Part shown: positions 35,083 through 44,002 of the stretch, in pieces | How the letters are laid out: every line of letters begins with the position of its first letter | Position numbering within the stretch: the first letter of the stretch is position 1 | NCBI GenBank assembly: GCA_963764195.1 | Contig: CAVXRG010000003.1 | Location: 1-64,000, forward strand | From: JBDSSS01 sp963764195 | GTDB lineage: Bacteria; Actinomycetota; Actinomycetes; Actinomycetales; Dermatophilaceae | Direction: 5' to 3' | Length of the DNA stretch: 64,000 bases | Program-made: the position numbers and the translations under genes | Notes under the pieces: model-generated | The model's input: only the letters and a program-made list of their open reading frames with translations | Told to the model about the DNA's origin: nothing | The model's database searches: none

Positions 35083-36231
35083 TCAGGCGCCGAGCAGTCG
35101 TCGCGAGATGACGATGCGCTGGATCTGGTTGGTGCCTTCGAAGATCTGGGTCACCTTGGCCTCACGCAGGTAACGCTCGACCGGGAAGTCCTCCGTGTAG
35201 CCGGCGCCACCGAGGACCTGGACGGCGTCCGTCGTCACGCGCATCGCGGCGTCGGTGGCCACGAGCTTGGCGACGGCCGCCTCCTTGGTGAACTCGCGTC
35301 CGGCGTCCTTGAGCCGGGCGGCGTGCAGGTAGGTGGCCCGGGCCGAGGTGACGGCGGCCTCCATGTCGGCGAGCAGGAAGGCGACGCCCTGGAAGGTCGA
35401 GATCGCCTTGCCGAACTGCTCGCGCTCCTTCGCGTACGCGGCCGCCACGTCGAGTGCAGACTGTGCGAGTCCGGTTGCGGCAGCAGCGATCCCGAGACGC
35501 CCGGAATCGAGAGCCGAGAGAGCCATGTGCATGCCGTCGCCCTCGCGCCCGACGAGTCGGTCTGCGTCGACCCGGACCCCCTCGAAGCCGACCTGGGCGA
35601 CGGGGTCGCAGTGCAGGCCCATCTTGCGCTCGGGCGTGGCAAAGGTCAGGCCGGTGGCGTCGGCCGGCACGACGAAGGTCGACAGGCCGCGAGCCCCGTC
35701 GTCGGATGTGCGGGCGAAGGTCGTGTAGTAGTCGGCGTGCCCGGCGTGCGAGATCCACGCCTTCGTCCCCTTGAGGGTGAACGAGGCGTCGTCGGCGCGC
35801 GTCGCCCGGGTCGTCATCGAGCCGATGTCGGATCCGGCAAGCGGCTCCGAGAGGCAGTAGGCGCCGAGCTGCTCGCCCGACAGCATCCCCGGCAGCAGGG
35901 CCTGCTTCTGGGCGTCGCTGCCGTAGGTGGCGACGGGGTATGCCGTGAGGCTGTGGACACTCACCCCGACGGCGACGCTCATCCAGACCGTCGCGATCTC
36001 CTCGACGACCTGGAGGTAGACCTCATAGGGCTGGTCGGCCCCGCCGAACTCTTCGGGGTAGGGCAGGGAGAGCAGTCCGGACCGACCGAGGGTGCGGAAG
36101 GCCTTCTCGGGGAAGGTGCGCCCGCGCTCGGCGTCGTCGACCTCGGGTGCGAGGTCCTTGCGGCAGATCTCGCGGGTGAGCTCGATCAGGTCGGCGGCTT
36201 CGTCGGTGGGCATCAGCCTCGTTGCTGGCAT
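35083..36231 (-). CDS. Acyl-CoA dehydrogenase
   Basis: A 382-residue FAD enzyme that introduces the alpha-beta double bond in acyl-CoA. Signatures in order are GAYCLSEPLAGSDIGSM (FAD contact), LKGTKAWISHAGHADYY, the KEREQFGKAISTFQGVAF helix, and QVLGGAGYTEDFPVERYLRE. Near the C-terminus IFEGTNQIQRIVISRRLLG holds the catalytic Glu. All look intact and length is normal. It leads a two-gene unit with the SDR gene downstream. The electron acceptor ETF is not encoded nearby. Confidence 0.95.
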   Translation of the reverse strand: MPATRLMPTDEAADLIELTREICRKDLAPEVDDAERGRTFPEKAFRTLGRSGLLSLPYPEEFGGADQPYEVYLQVVEEIATVWMSVAVGVSVHSLTAYPVATYGSDAQKQALLPGMLSGEQLGAYCLSEPLAGSDIGSMTTRATRADDASFTLKGTKAWISHAGHADYYTTFARTSDDGARGLSTFVVPADATGLTFATPERKMGLHCDPVAQVGFEGVRVDADRLVGREGDGMHMALSALDSGRLGIAAAATGLAQSALDVAAAYAKEREQFGKAISTFQGVAFLLADMEAAVTSARATYLHAARLKDAGREFTKEAAVAKLVATDAAMRVTTDAVQVLGGAGYTEDFPVERYLREAKVTQIFEGTNQIQRIVISRRLLGA

Positions 36232-36276
36232 GCTCAGATACTAGGACGTCCGAGCATTTCGTCCAAAGGTGAGACG

Positions 36277-37581
36277 TCAGGGTCGACGGAGGTCGGGGCC
36301 CTCGTCGGCCACGAGCTGGGGCCCGGCGTCCGGCTCGGGAGGGGCCGGCACCCGACGCACCCGCAGGAAGGCCGCCACGGTGGGCAGCTGGATCGCGGCC
36401 GAGACCAGCAGGGCGACGGGGATGGTGGTGCGGGCGGCCAGCGCGCCGAGCGGCGGTCCGCCCGCGACCTGTCCGATGGCGTCGGCCTGGCCGGTCATCG
36501 ACAGCACCGTGGCGCGCGTGCTCGAGTCGAGGTTGCGGTTGAGCCAGGTGGCCTCGATGGGCCGGCTGAAGGCCATCGCGGCGCCCCGCAGCCAGACCGC
36601 GGCGAGCGCGAGCCACAGGTTGCCGAGCAGGGCCACCCCGACGAGGGCCCCGACCTGGAGCAGCGCGGCGACGGCGACGGGCAGCCCCGGGCGCTCGGCG
36701 ACGAGCGGGGCCGGGAGCCAGCGGCTCCCGGCCAGTGAGGCGAGCAGCGACACCGAGGTGCCGACGAGGGCGAAGACGGTGAAGGCAACAGCCTCGTCGC
36801 CACCGAAGAGCGAGGGCATCGCGAAGTCCTCGAGGATGCGCACCCGCCAAAGCCGGTCGAACGCCTCGCTCGACAGGCCGACGAGGAGGCTGACGAGCAG
36901 GAAGACGCGTACGAGGCTGCGGCGGCGGGCCACGTCGAGCCCGGCGACGAGCTGGGCCCTCAGGTGGGCAAAGCTCTTCCGGTCACCCCTCGGGGTGGGG
37001 GAGAAGTTGCGCTCCGGCATGACGAGCAGGAGCCCGGCGGCGAGCAGCAGCAGCCCCGCGCCCGCCGCGATGACGGGGGTGCGCAGCGAGACGAGACCGA
37101 GCACGCCGGCCGCGAGCGTGCCGACGATGGTGAAGGCGAGGTCGATCTGGGTCTCCCGGGTGAAGACGCGCTCCATCCGCCCCTCGCCGACCTCGTCGGT
37201 GATCCACGCCTGCAGGGCCCCGGACGTGAAGGTGTAGCCGATGCCCCACACGACGTTGCCGACCAGAGCGGCCGCGAAGGTCGCGACGATCCCCTCGAGG
37301 GTGAAGCCGACCCCGATGAGGGCGAAGCCGATGATCACGGAGAGCCGCCGGCTGTAGAGGTCGGCGACGATCCCGGTCGGCACCTCGAAGAGGAAGCAGG
37401 TGAGCTCGAGGGTCGTGCCGACGAGGACCATCTGGAAGGGGTCGAGGCCGATCACCCGGAACTGGAAGACGAGGTTGAGGGTGAAGCACAGGGCCAGGCA
37501 GAAGGCGACGACCCCGGTGAGGACGTAGAAGGTCCGCGTCGCGTCGGCTTCGCGGAGCGGTTGCCGCAGCAGCATCAGCAC
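36277..37581 (-). CDS. MFS transporter
   Basis: A 434-residue membrane protein with about 12 helices. The loop 2-3 motif is ELTCFLFEVPTGIVADLYSR followed by RLSVIIGF, a variant of the MFS G-x-x-x-D-R-x-G-R/K motif. The N-terminus before helix 1 is basic and short. Substrate is unknown; related proteins are often listed as drug exporters, which cannot be judged here. It stands alone between the acyl-CoA dehydrogenase and the molybdate operon. Confidence 0.8.
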   Translation of the reverse strand: MLMLLRQPLREADATRTFYVLTGVVAFCLALCFTLNLVFQFRVIGLDPFQMVLVGTTLELTCFLFEVPTGIVADLYSRRLSVIIGFALIGVGFTLEGIVATFAAALVGNVVWGIGYTFTSGALQAWITDEVGEGRMERVFTRETQIDLAFTIVGTLAAGVLGLVSLRTPVIAAGAGLLLLAAGLLLVMPERNFSPTPRGDRKSFAHLRAQLVAGLDVARRRSLVRVFLLVSLLVGLSSEAFDRLWRVRILEDFAMPSLFGGDEAVAFTVFALVGTSVSLLASLAGSRWLPAPLVAERPGLPVAVAALLQVGALVGVALLGNLWLALAAVWLRGAAMAFSRPIEATWLNRNLDSSTRATVLSMTGQADAIGQVAGGPPLGALAARTTIPVALLVSAAIQLPTVAAFLRVRRVPAPPEPDAGPQLVADEGPDLRRP

Positions 37582-37644
37582 CCGCCCACCGTAGGGCGCT
37601 GCGTCCCCGGGGGCACCGGCTTTTCGCCGCGCCCGGGTGACGGG

Positions 37645-38715
37645 TCAGCGGGGGTAGGTGCGCACCTCGGTGGCCTTGACCGCCGCCCAGACCTGCTGGC
37701 CAACGTGCAGGCCGAGGGCGGTGACGGACTGCAGTGTGACCTCGGCCGTGAGGGCGAGAGCGCCGTCGAGCCCGATCCGAGCCGACTGGCCCTGCATCGT
37801 CACCGCCGTGACGGTGACCGGCCAGACGTTGCGCGCCGACCCCTCCGGGCGGTGGCGGTGCAGCGACACGGCGCTCGGGGGGACGGTCGCCCAGACGCTC
37901 CCCTCGGTCGGGTCGGTCGTGACGAGCACCCCGCCACCGTCGAGGGTCACCTCTGCGTGGGAGTCGCCGTGCGCGGCATACAGGTTGAGCCCGACGACGG
38001 CGGCGGCGTAGGGGCTGCGCGGCTCGCGGAGGACCTCGGCGGGGGTTCCCGTCTGGGTGACCGCGCCGGCCTCGAGGAAGACGAGGCGGTCGGCGAGCGT
38101 GAGCGCGTCGAGCGGGTCGTGGGTGACGAGCACCGTGACCCCCTCGTATGCCGTGAGCCGCGTCGCGAGGTCACTGCGGGTCCGCGCCCGGGTGTCCGGG
38201 TCGAGGGCCGACAGCGGCTCGTCGAGCAGGAGCAGGGCGGGGTCGGTGGCGAGGGCGCGGGCCAGGGCGACCCGGGCGGCCTGCCCCGACGAGAGCTCCC
38301 GGGGACGTGAGTGGAGGTGGTCGGTGAGGTCGACCCGCGCGAGCTCGGCGCGGGCGCGGTCGCGGGCCGGACCGCGGGCGACCCCGCGGCTCCGGGGACC
38401 GTAGGCGACGTTGTCGACGGCGCTGAGGTGGGGGAACAGGAGGGTGTCGGCGAGCATCAGCCCGACCTGCCGCTGCTCCGGTCGCAGGTGCCGACCGGCC
38501 CCGCCCCACGACTCGCTGCCGACCCTCACGTGCCCGGAGGGCGTCGGCAGCACTCCCGCGAGGGCGAGCACCGTCGTCGTCTTGCCGCTGCCGTTGGGGC
38601 CGAGCACGGCGACGACCTCGCCCGGGGCGGCGGTGAGGGTGACGTCGACCTCGACGGGGCCGCGGGTCAACCGGATCCGGGCGTCGAGCCCTTTCGTCGT
38701 GCCGGGTCCGGTCAT
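37645..38715 (-). CDS. modC: Molybdate ABC transporter ATP-binding protein ModC
   Basis: A 356-residue ABC ATPase. Walker A is VLGPNGSGKTTTV, the signature is LSSGQAARVALARAL (Q in place of the second G), and Walker B is LLLLDEPLSALD. The H-loop is VTHDPLDALT. The C-terminal 110 residues form a TOBE domain (NVWPVTVTAVTMQGQSARIG) that binds molybdate for regulation. The ATG overlaps the modB stop by four bases. It powers uptake of molybdate or tungstate. Confidence 0.92.
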   Translation of the reverse strand: MTGPGTTKGLDARIRLTRGPVEVDVTLTAAPGEVVAVLGPNGSGKTTTVLALAGVLPTPSGHVRVGSESWGGAGRHLRPEQRQVGLMLADTLLFPHLSAVDNVAYGPRSRGVARGPARDRARAELARVDLTDHLHSRPRELSSGQAARVALARALATDPALLLLDEPLSALDPDTRARTRSDLATRLTAYEGVTVLVTHDPLDALTLADRLVFLEAGAVTQTGTPAEVLREPRSPYAAAVVGLNLYAAHGDSHAEVTLDGGGVLVTTDPTEGSVWATVPPSAVSLHRHRPEGSARNVWPVTVTAVTMQGQSARIGLDGALALTAEVTLQSVTALGLHVGQQVWAAVKATEVRTYPR

Positions 38716-39485
38716 CGCAGCCACCGGCCCCGCAGCAGCCCGAGCACGAGGACGCTCGCGGCGAGCAGCACGATGCTGATCGAGGTGGCCACCGCCGGGT
38801 CGGTGTCGAGGGCGGAGTACACGGCGAGCGGCGCGGTCTGGGTCCGCCCGGGGAAGCTGCCGGCGAAGGTGATCGTCGCGCCGAACTCGCCGAGCGCCCG
38901 GGCCCACGCGAGCGCGAGCCCGCCGGCGATCCCGGGCAGGACGAGCGGGAGGCCGACGGTGCGCAGATAGCGCAGGTCGGAGGCGCCGAGCGTGCGCGCG
39001 ACCGACTCGAGCCGGGGGTCGAGCCCGCGCATCGCGCCCTCGACGGCGAGCACGTAGAAGGGCAGCGCAACGAAGACCTCGGCGAGCACGACGGCGACCG
39101 TGGTGAAGGGGATCTGCACCCCGAGGGGGGCCAGGGGGCCGCCGATGACGCCGTTGCGGCCCCACGCGAGGAGCAGCGCGACGCCGCCGACGACGGGGGG
39201 CAGCACGAGCGGCACGGTGACGAGCGCACGGACCCAGGCGGTGGCCCGGTGGGTCGAGCGGGCGAGGAGCCAGGCCAGGGGCGTTCCGAGCAGGAGGCAG
39301 ATCGCGGCGGTCGTGCTCGTCGTGAGCAGCGACAGGCGAAGCGCCGGCAGGGCGAGCGGGGTGGCGAGGTCGGCGGGGATCCGGGCCCAGTCGGCCCGGA
39401 CGAGCAGGGCGAGCAGGGGCAGCACGAGCAGGGCGAGAGCCAGCAGCGCGGGCAGCCCGAGCCCGAGACGCGAACGCCAGCTCAC
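38712..39485 (-). CDS. modB: Molybdate ABC transporter permease ModB
   Basis: A 257-residue inner-membrane permease with about six helices. The EAA-type cytoplasmic loop near residues 165-190 reads VARTLGASDLRYLRTVGLPL, and GLALAWARALGEFGATITFA is the ModB/CysT hallmark. The GTG start lies 28 bases after the modA stop. Stop overlaps modC, so the two are co-translated. Confidence 0.93.
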   Translation of the reverse strand: MSWRSRLGLGLPALLALALLVLPLLALLVRADWARIPADLATPLALPALRLSLLTTSTTAAICLLLGTPLAWLLARSTHRATAWVRALVTVPLVLPPVVGGVALLLAWGRNGVIGGPLAPLGVQIPFTTVAVVLAEVFVALPFYVLAVEGAMRGLDPRLESVARTLGASDLRYLRTVGLPLVLPGIAGGLALAWARALGEFGATITFAGSFPGRTQTAPLAVYSALDTDPAVATSISIVLLAASVLVLGLLRGRWLR

Positions 39486-39513
39486 GGCATACCCCCGCGA
39501 TCGGGTCCGCCGG

Positions 39514-40320
39514 TCATGGCGCCCCGAGCCCGAAGGCCTGCACGGTCGCCTCCCCGGCGTGGCTGAGCACGTAGGCGACGAACGCCGACGTCGCCGCCTC
39601 GCGGTCGAGGGCGATGATCGGGTAGCGCAGGGTCGTGTTCACCGCGGCAGGCACGGGGACGCCGCGCACCGACCCCTTCGCCGCCACGACGTCGGAGCGG
39701 TAGACCACGGCTGCGTCGGCCTCGCCGAGCCGGACCTTGGCGAGGGTCGCCTTGACGTCGAGCTCCCGGGAGACGACCGAGGCGGTGACGCCGGCCTTGG
39801 CGAGGGTCGTGTCCGCGGCCCTTCCGCAGGGGACCGAGGCGGCGCAGAGCACGACCTTGAGACCGGCCCGGCCGAGGTCCGCCAGCCCGGTCACCCTGCC
39901 GGGGTTGTCCGGCGGCACGGCGATCTCGAGGACGTTGGTCGCGAAGACGTCGGTGCTGACGACGAGCCTGGGGTCGAGAGGAGTGGCGGCGCTCTGCCCG
40001 GCGAGCGCGATGACGTCGGCCGGCGCGCCGTTGTTGACCTGCTGGACGAGGGTCGAGCTCGCGCCGTAGGACGGCTCGACCGTGATGTCGGGGTGGGCGG
40101 CGTGGAAGTCGGCGGCGAGGGTGGTGAAGGACTCCGTGAGGGAGGCCGCTGCGAGCACGGTGACCGTCCCCGAGACGGCGCCGGGCGAGCCGTCCGAGGC
40201 CGCGCCGGTCCCGCCCCCGCCGATGCCGCCGCCGGTGGCGGAACCCGTGCCGCACGCCGCGAGCACGACGACCAGGGGGAGGGCGACGGCGCTCGCGACG
40301 AGGGTGCGTCCCCGCTTCAC
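39514..40320 (-). CDS. modA: Molybdate-binding lipoprotein ModA
   Basis: A 268-residue periplasmic-type binding protein anchored as a lipoprotein: ALPLVVVLAACGTG, with lipobox LAAC at about residue 23. The mature protein begins VTVLAAASLTESFTTLAADF, the ModA family start. Other marks are VEPSYGASSTLVQQVNNGAP, DVIALAG and KVRLGEADAAVVYRSDV, which contribute oxyanion-binding residues. A glycine-rich linker follows the lipid anchor. The GTG start overlaps the upstream regulator stop. Confidence 0.95.
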   Translation of the reverse strand: MKRGRTLVASAVALPLVVVLAACGTGSATGGGIGGGGTGAASDGSPGAVSGTVTVLAAASLTESFTTLAADFHAAHPDITVEPSYGASSTLVQQVNNGAPADVIALAGQSAATPLDPRLVVSTDVFATNVLEIAVPPDNPGRVTGLADLGRAGLKVVLCAASVPCGRAADTTLAKAGVTASVVSRELDVKATLAKVRLGEADAAVVYRSDVVAAKGSVRGVPVPAAVNTTLRYPIIALDREAATSAFVAYVLSHAGEATVQAFGLGAP

Positions 40321-40712
40321 GCGGGGACCTCGACGACGACGTGGGTCGACTTCACCGAGGCCACGGCGACGCCGCCGACCTCGAGGCCGAGGTCGTCGAC
40401 CGACTCGCTCGACAGCAGTGAGACGATCCGGAACGGGCCGCACTGCAGCTCGACCTTGGCCATCACGGTGTCCCGGGTGATGGCCGTGACGATCCCGCGC
40501 ATCCGGTTGCGGGCCGAGGCGGCCCCGATCGTGCCGACCGCGGCAGGGTGGGCGAGCTCCCGGGCGACGGCGGCGAGCTCGGCCCCGTCGACGGTGCGGC
40601 GCCCGGACTCGTCGACCGCACCCGTGAGGCGGCCGGAGTCGACCATCCGACGGACCGTGTCGTCGGAGACTCCGAGGAGCGATGCGGCTTCGCTGATACG
40701 CAGGTGCGGCAT
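40317..40712 (-). CDS. HTH-TOBE molybdate regulator
   Basis: A 131-residue protein. Residues 1-55 are an excisionase/MerR-like helix-turn-helix (LRISEAASLLGVSDDTVRRM). Residues about 65-131 are a TOBE (molybdate-binding) domain: ARNRMRGIVTAITRDTVMAK, then CGPFRIVSLLSSES. It combines the functions of ModE in a short form. It heads the mod operon and is coupled to modA, so it probably represses the operon when molybdate is plentiful. ATG at 40712 is chosen; GTG at 40721 is possible. Confidence 0.85.
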   Translation of the reverse strand: MPHLRISEAASLLGVSDDTVRRMVDSGRLTGAVDESGRRTVDGAELAAVARELAHPAAVGTIGAASARNRMRGIVTAITRDTVMAKVELQCGPFRIVSLLSSESVDDLGLEVGGVAVASVKSTHVVVEVPA

Positions 40713-40811
40713 GGAAGGCACTCTAGTCCCGCATCTGCGTTGCGGCGTGAGCCGGGACGCTCCAGACCCTGGTGCACGAAGGGCTTGACGGCAGCTCGAC
40801 CGAGGTGTGTA

Positions 40812-40829
40812 ATCAACGGATTAGTTGAT
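40812..40829. promoter_or_regulatory. ArsR-type operator, inverted repeat ATCAAC-N6-GTTGAT
   Basis: A perfect inverted repeat ATCAAC GGATTA GTTGAT lies 18 bases before the GTG of the ArsR-like gene. ArsR-family repressors typically bind ATCAA-N6-TTGAT, which this matches closely. AAGGAG (40831-40836) follows directly, so bound repressor would cover the promoter and ribosome site. Autoregulation is inferred. Confidence 0.7.
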
Positions 40830-40846
40830 CAAGGAGTTGGTTGATC

Positions 40847-41242
40847 GTGAGTGGCGGGCTGATGCCGGACGACGGGCTCGACCGGGCGTTCGCGGCCCTC
40901 GCCGACCCGGCCCGGCGCGCGATCGTCGCCCGCCTCAGCCGCGGTCCGGCGACGGTCAACGAGCTCGCGGAGCCGTTTGCGATCAGCAAGCAGGCGGTCT
41001 CCCGCCACATCCAGGTGCTCGAGGCAGCCGGCCTCGTCACCCGCACGCGGGACGCCCAGCGGCGTCCGGTCCACCTCGATGCCGCCCGCCTCGAGGAGAT
41101 GACGGCCTGGATCGACCGCTACCGCCTCGTCCACGAGCAGCACTACCGGTCGCTCGACGCCCTGCTCGAGCAGACCGCCCACCCCGGCGCCGCCGCCCAC
41201 CCCGGCACCGACGGCGCCTCCACGAAGGAGAAGAAGTCATGA
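40847..41242 (+). CDS. ArsR-family repressor
   Basis: A 131-residue winged-helix protein. GLDRAFAALADPARRAIVAR is the ArsR opening, and NELAEPFAISKQAVSRHIQV is the recognition helix. No metal-binding cysteines are visible (no CxC in the helix), so it is of the metal-independent type. The ATG of a downstream SRPBCC protein overlaps its stop; such ArsR-SRPBCC pairs are common. GTG at 40847 is selected by distance from AAGGAG; TTG at 40841 and ATG at 40862 are possible. Confidence 0.88.
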   Translation: MSGGLMPDDGLDRAFAALADPARRAIVARLSRGPATVNELAEPFAISKQAVSRHIQVLEAAGLVTRTRDAQRRPVHLDAARLEEMTAWIDRYRLVHEQHYRSLDALLEQTAHPGAAAHPGTDGASTKEKKS

Positions 41243-41721
41243 GCAACGCCCTGCACCTCGACGTCCCCGACGGTGTCCCCTGGATCGACTTCACGCGCGA
41301 GTTCGACGCGCCGGTGGCCGCCGTCTGGCGCGCCCACGCCGACCCCGACCTCGTCCGGCGGTGGCTCGGGCCGCGCGGTTACGAGATGGACATCGAGCGC
41401 TGGGACTTCACCGACGGCGGCGGCTACCGCTACGTCCACCGCAACCCCGGCGGGGAGGAGTTCGGCTTCCGGGGCACCTTCCACACGATCCGGGAGAACG
41501 ACCTCGCGATCCAGACCTTCGAGTACGAGGGGGCTCCCGACGAGGTGGCCATCGAGTTCCTGCGCTTCGTCGACCTCGGTGACGGGCGGTGCCGGCTCGA
41601 GGGCCGCAGCATCGGGCGAACGGTGGAGGGCCGCGACATGATGGTCGAGAGCGGCATGGAGAAGGGGATGGCCGAGGGCTACGAGCAGCTCGACGGGCTC
41701 GTCGCGGGCCGTGCTGCCTGA
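41239..41721 (+). CDS. SRPBCC (AHSA1-like) protein
   Basis: A 160-residue START-like hydrophobic-pocket protein: REFDAPVAAVWRAHADPDLV, RRWLGPRGYEMDIERWDF, and GGGYRYVHRNPGGEEFGF. The closing helix has GMEKGMAEGYEQLDGLV. These match the AHSA1 group often encoded beside ArsR repressors. It may bind a hydrophobic small molecule; its ligand is unknown. ATG overlaps the ArsR stop, so both are made together. Confidence 0.88.
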   Translation: MSNALHLDVPDGVPWIDFTREFDAPVAAVWRAHADPDLVRRWLGPRGYEMDIERWDFTDGGGYRYVHRNPGGEEFGFRGTFHTIRENDLAIQTFEYEGAPDEVAIEFLRFVDLGDGRCRLEGRSIGRTVEGRDMMVESGMEKGMAEGYEQLDGLVAGRAA

Positions 41722-41753
41722 TCCGACCCGGGCCCGAGCGGCATACTGACGCC

Positions 41754-43094
41754 ATGACCACCGTCGACCAGCAGCGCGTGCTGCGCACCGCCATCCCCGG
41801 GCCCAAGTCGGCCGCCCTCCACCAGCGCAAGACGGCCGCGGTGTCGGCCGGCGTCTCGACCGGGCTGCCGGTCTACGTCGAGCGCGCCGGTGGCGGCATC
41901 CTCGTCGACGTCGACGGCAACCAGCTCATCGACTTCGGCTCGGGCATCGCCGTGACGACCGTCGGCAACGCCGCGCCGCGCGTCGTCGAGCGGGTCCGCG
42001 CGCAGGTCGAGGACTTCACCCACACCTGCTTCATGGTGACTCCCTACGAGGAGTACCTCGAGGTCGCCGAGGCGCTCAACGACCTGACGCCGGGCGACCA
42101 CGAGAAGCGCTCGGCCCTGTTCAACTCGGGGGCCGAGGCGGTCGAGAACGCGATCAAGGTCGCCCGCCACCACACGGGCCGGCAGGCCGTCGTCGCCTTC
42201 GACCACGCCTACCACGGCCGCACCAACCTCACGATGGCGTTGACCTCGAAGAACATGCCCTACAAGCAGGGCTTCGGACCGTTCGCCAACGAGGTCTACC
42301 GCGCGCCGATGAGCTATCCCTTCCGCTGGCCGGGCGGGCCGGCCGACTGTGCCAAGGAGTCGTTCGACACCTTCGTCTCCCAGGTGCACGCCCAGGTCGG
42401 CGAGTCCAACGTCGCCGCCGTCATCCTCGAGCCGATCCAGGGCGAGGGTGGGTTCATCGTCCCCGCACCGGGATTCGTCAAGCAGGTCAGTGAGTGGTGC
42501 ACCGAGAACGGCATCGTCTTCATCGCCGACGAGGTGCAGACCGGCTTCTGCCGCACCGGCGACTGGTTCGCCAGCGAGCACGAGGACGTCGTCCCCGACC
42601 TCATCACGACGGCCAAGGGGATGGCCGGCGGGCTGCCGCTCGCCGGAGTCACCGGCCGCGCCGAGATGATGGACGCCGTCCACGGCGGCGGACTCGGCGG
42701 CACCTACGGCGGCAACCCCGTCGCGTGCGCGTCGGCCCTCGGCGCGATCGAGACGATGAAGGAGGAGAACCTCTGCGCCCGCGCCCAGCAGGTCGAGGCC
42801 CTCTTCGTGCCGCGCCTGCGTGCGCTCGCCGAGCGCTTCCCGCAGATCGGCGACATCCGCGGCCGCGGCGCCATGCTCGCGATCGAGCTCGTCAACGGCG
42901 CCGGCGACCTCACCCCGAACGCGGCCCTGACCACCGCCGTCAACCAGGCCTGCCACGCCTCCGGCCTCGTCACCCTGACGTGCGGCACCTACGGCAACGT
43001 CTTCCGCTTCCTGCCGCCGCTCGCCGCGAGCGACGCGCTGCTGTCCGAGGGCCTCGACCTCTTCGAGGCCGCCTTCGAGGCCGCTGTCGGCTGA
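41754..43094 (+). CDS. gabT: 4-aminobutyrate aminotransferase (GabT)
   Basis: A 446-residue class III PLP aminotransferase that converts GABA and 2-oxoglutarate to succinate semialdehyde and glutamate. It has LFNSGAEAVENAIKVARHHT, VVAFDHAYHGRTNLTMALTS, EPIQGEGGFIVPAPGFVKQV, FIADEVQTGFCRTGDWFASE and the PLP Lys in TTAKGMAGGLPLAGVTGRA. A strong terminator follows. The specific substrate is inferred from overall similarity. ATG at 41754 lies eight bases after one copy of the GCGGCATAC repeat. Confidence 0.92.
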   Translation: MTTVDQQRVLRTAIPGPKSAALHQRKTAAVSAGVSTGLPVYVERAGGGILVDVDGNQLIDFGSGIAVTTVGNAAPRVVERVRAQVEDFTHTCFMVTPYEEYLEVAEALNDLTPGDHEKRSALFNSGAEAVENAIKVARHHTGRQAVVAFDHAYHGRTNLTMALTSKNMPYKQGFGPFANEVYRAPMSYPFRWPGGPADCAKESFDTFVSQVHAQVGESNVAAVILEPIQGEGGFIVPAPGFVKQVSEWCTENGIVFIADEVQTGFCRTGDWFASEHEDVVPDLITTAKGMAGGLPLAGVTGRAEMMDAVHGGGLGGTYGGNPVACASALGAIETMKEENLCARAQQVEALFVPRLRALAERFPQIGDIRGRGAMLAIELVNGAGDLTPNAALTTAVNQACHASGLVTLTCGTYGNVFRFLPPLAASDALLSEGLDLFEAAFEAAVG

Positions 43095-43108
43095 TCGGGC
43101 GGCAGCCC

Positions 43109-43162
43109 GTATGCCGCTGGGCCGGGTCCGCGCGTGGGCTCGGACCCGGCCCAGCGGCACAC
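43109..43162. terminator. Terminator hairpin between gabT and SGNH gene
   Basis: Arms at 43109-43130 and 43141-43162 pair over 22 bases with a single mismatch (A111 opposite C160) and a 10-base loop. The left arm begins with the GTATGCCGC repeat. It lies 14 bases after the gabT stop and serves both converging genes. No T-run is visible. Confidence 0.8.
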
Positions 43163-43186
43163 CCCCCTTCGCGAGGGGCGGGCTCG

Positions 43187-44002
43187 TCAGTCGACCGGCG
43201 TGACCTCGGGACGCTTGGCCTGCCGGTGGTCGCCCGACGAGCGCCCGGTCAGGCGGCGGTGGACCCACGGGCCGACGTACTCCCTGGCCCACTGGGCGTT
43301 GGCAGCGAGGGCGTCGCGGCGCGAGAGCGGGGGAGCGGGCTCGAGCGGGGTGGCCCAGTCGAGCTCCTCGCTGGGGCGGCCGAGAGCCTCGAGGGCGGCG
43401 AGCGCGACGCGGCGGTGGCCCTCGCTCGTCATGTGGATGCGATCCTCCGACCACATCCGCCAGTCGCGCAGCGCCATCAACCCCCACTGGTCGATGACGT
43501 GGGCGTCGTGGCGCCTGGCGATGCTCCAGATGTTGGCGGTGTGCACCGCGGCCCGGCCCCGAGTCGCCTTGACGAGTGGCGCATCTGCGGGGTCGACCGG
43601 GGTGGCGAGGAGCACGTCGGCGCCGGTCGCGCGGATCCGGACGACGGCTTCCTCGAGCTGTGCCGCGAGGGCGTCGAGGTCGGCGCGCGGGCGCAGGATG
43701 TCGTTGCCGCCTCCGACGAGGCTCACGAGGTCGGGCTGGAGGGCGAGCGCGTGCTCGAGCTGGGGGCCGACGACGTCGGCGAGCTTGCGGCCGCGCACCG
43801 CGAGGTTGGCGTAGCCGAAGTCGACGCCGTCGGAGCGGGCAACCTCGGACAGGTGGGCGGCGAGCCGGTCAGCCCATCCGGCGAACTCGCCGTCGCGGGC
43901 GAGGTCCGGGTCGTCGTCGCACATGCCCTCGGTGAACGAGTCACCGACGGCGACGTAGCGCTGCCACGTCGTGGGCTCGGCGGGGATCGGGGTCTGGCTC
44001 AT
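43187..44002 (-). CDS. SGNH/GDSL hydrolase
   Basis: A 271-residue esterase-fold protein. The nucleophile block is YVAVGDSFTEGMCDDDPD (GDS), the oxyanion Gly/Asn are in SLVGGGNDILRP (GGND), and the catalytic Asp-His is near DRIHMTSEGHRRVAL. It has no signal peptide, so it is probably cytoplasmic. Substrate unknown. ATG overlaps the ung stop by one base (TGATG), so it is co-translated with the glycosylase. Confidence 0.9.
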   Translation of the reverse strand: MSQTPIPAEPTTWQRYVAVGDSFTEGMCDDDPDLARDGEFAGWADRLAAHLSEVARSDGVDFGYANLAVRGRKLADVVGPQLEHALALQPDLVSLVGGGNDILRPRADLDALAAQLEEAVVRIRATGADVLLATPVDPADAPLVKATRGRAAVHTANIWSIARRHDAHVIDQWGLMALRDWRMWSEDRIHMTSEGHRRVALAALEALGRPSEELDWATPLEPAPPLSRRDALAANAQWAREYVGPWVHRRLTGRSSGDHRQAKRPEVTPVD

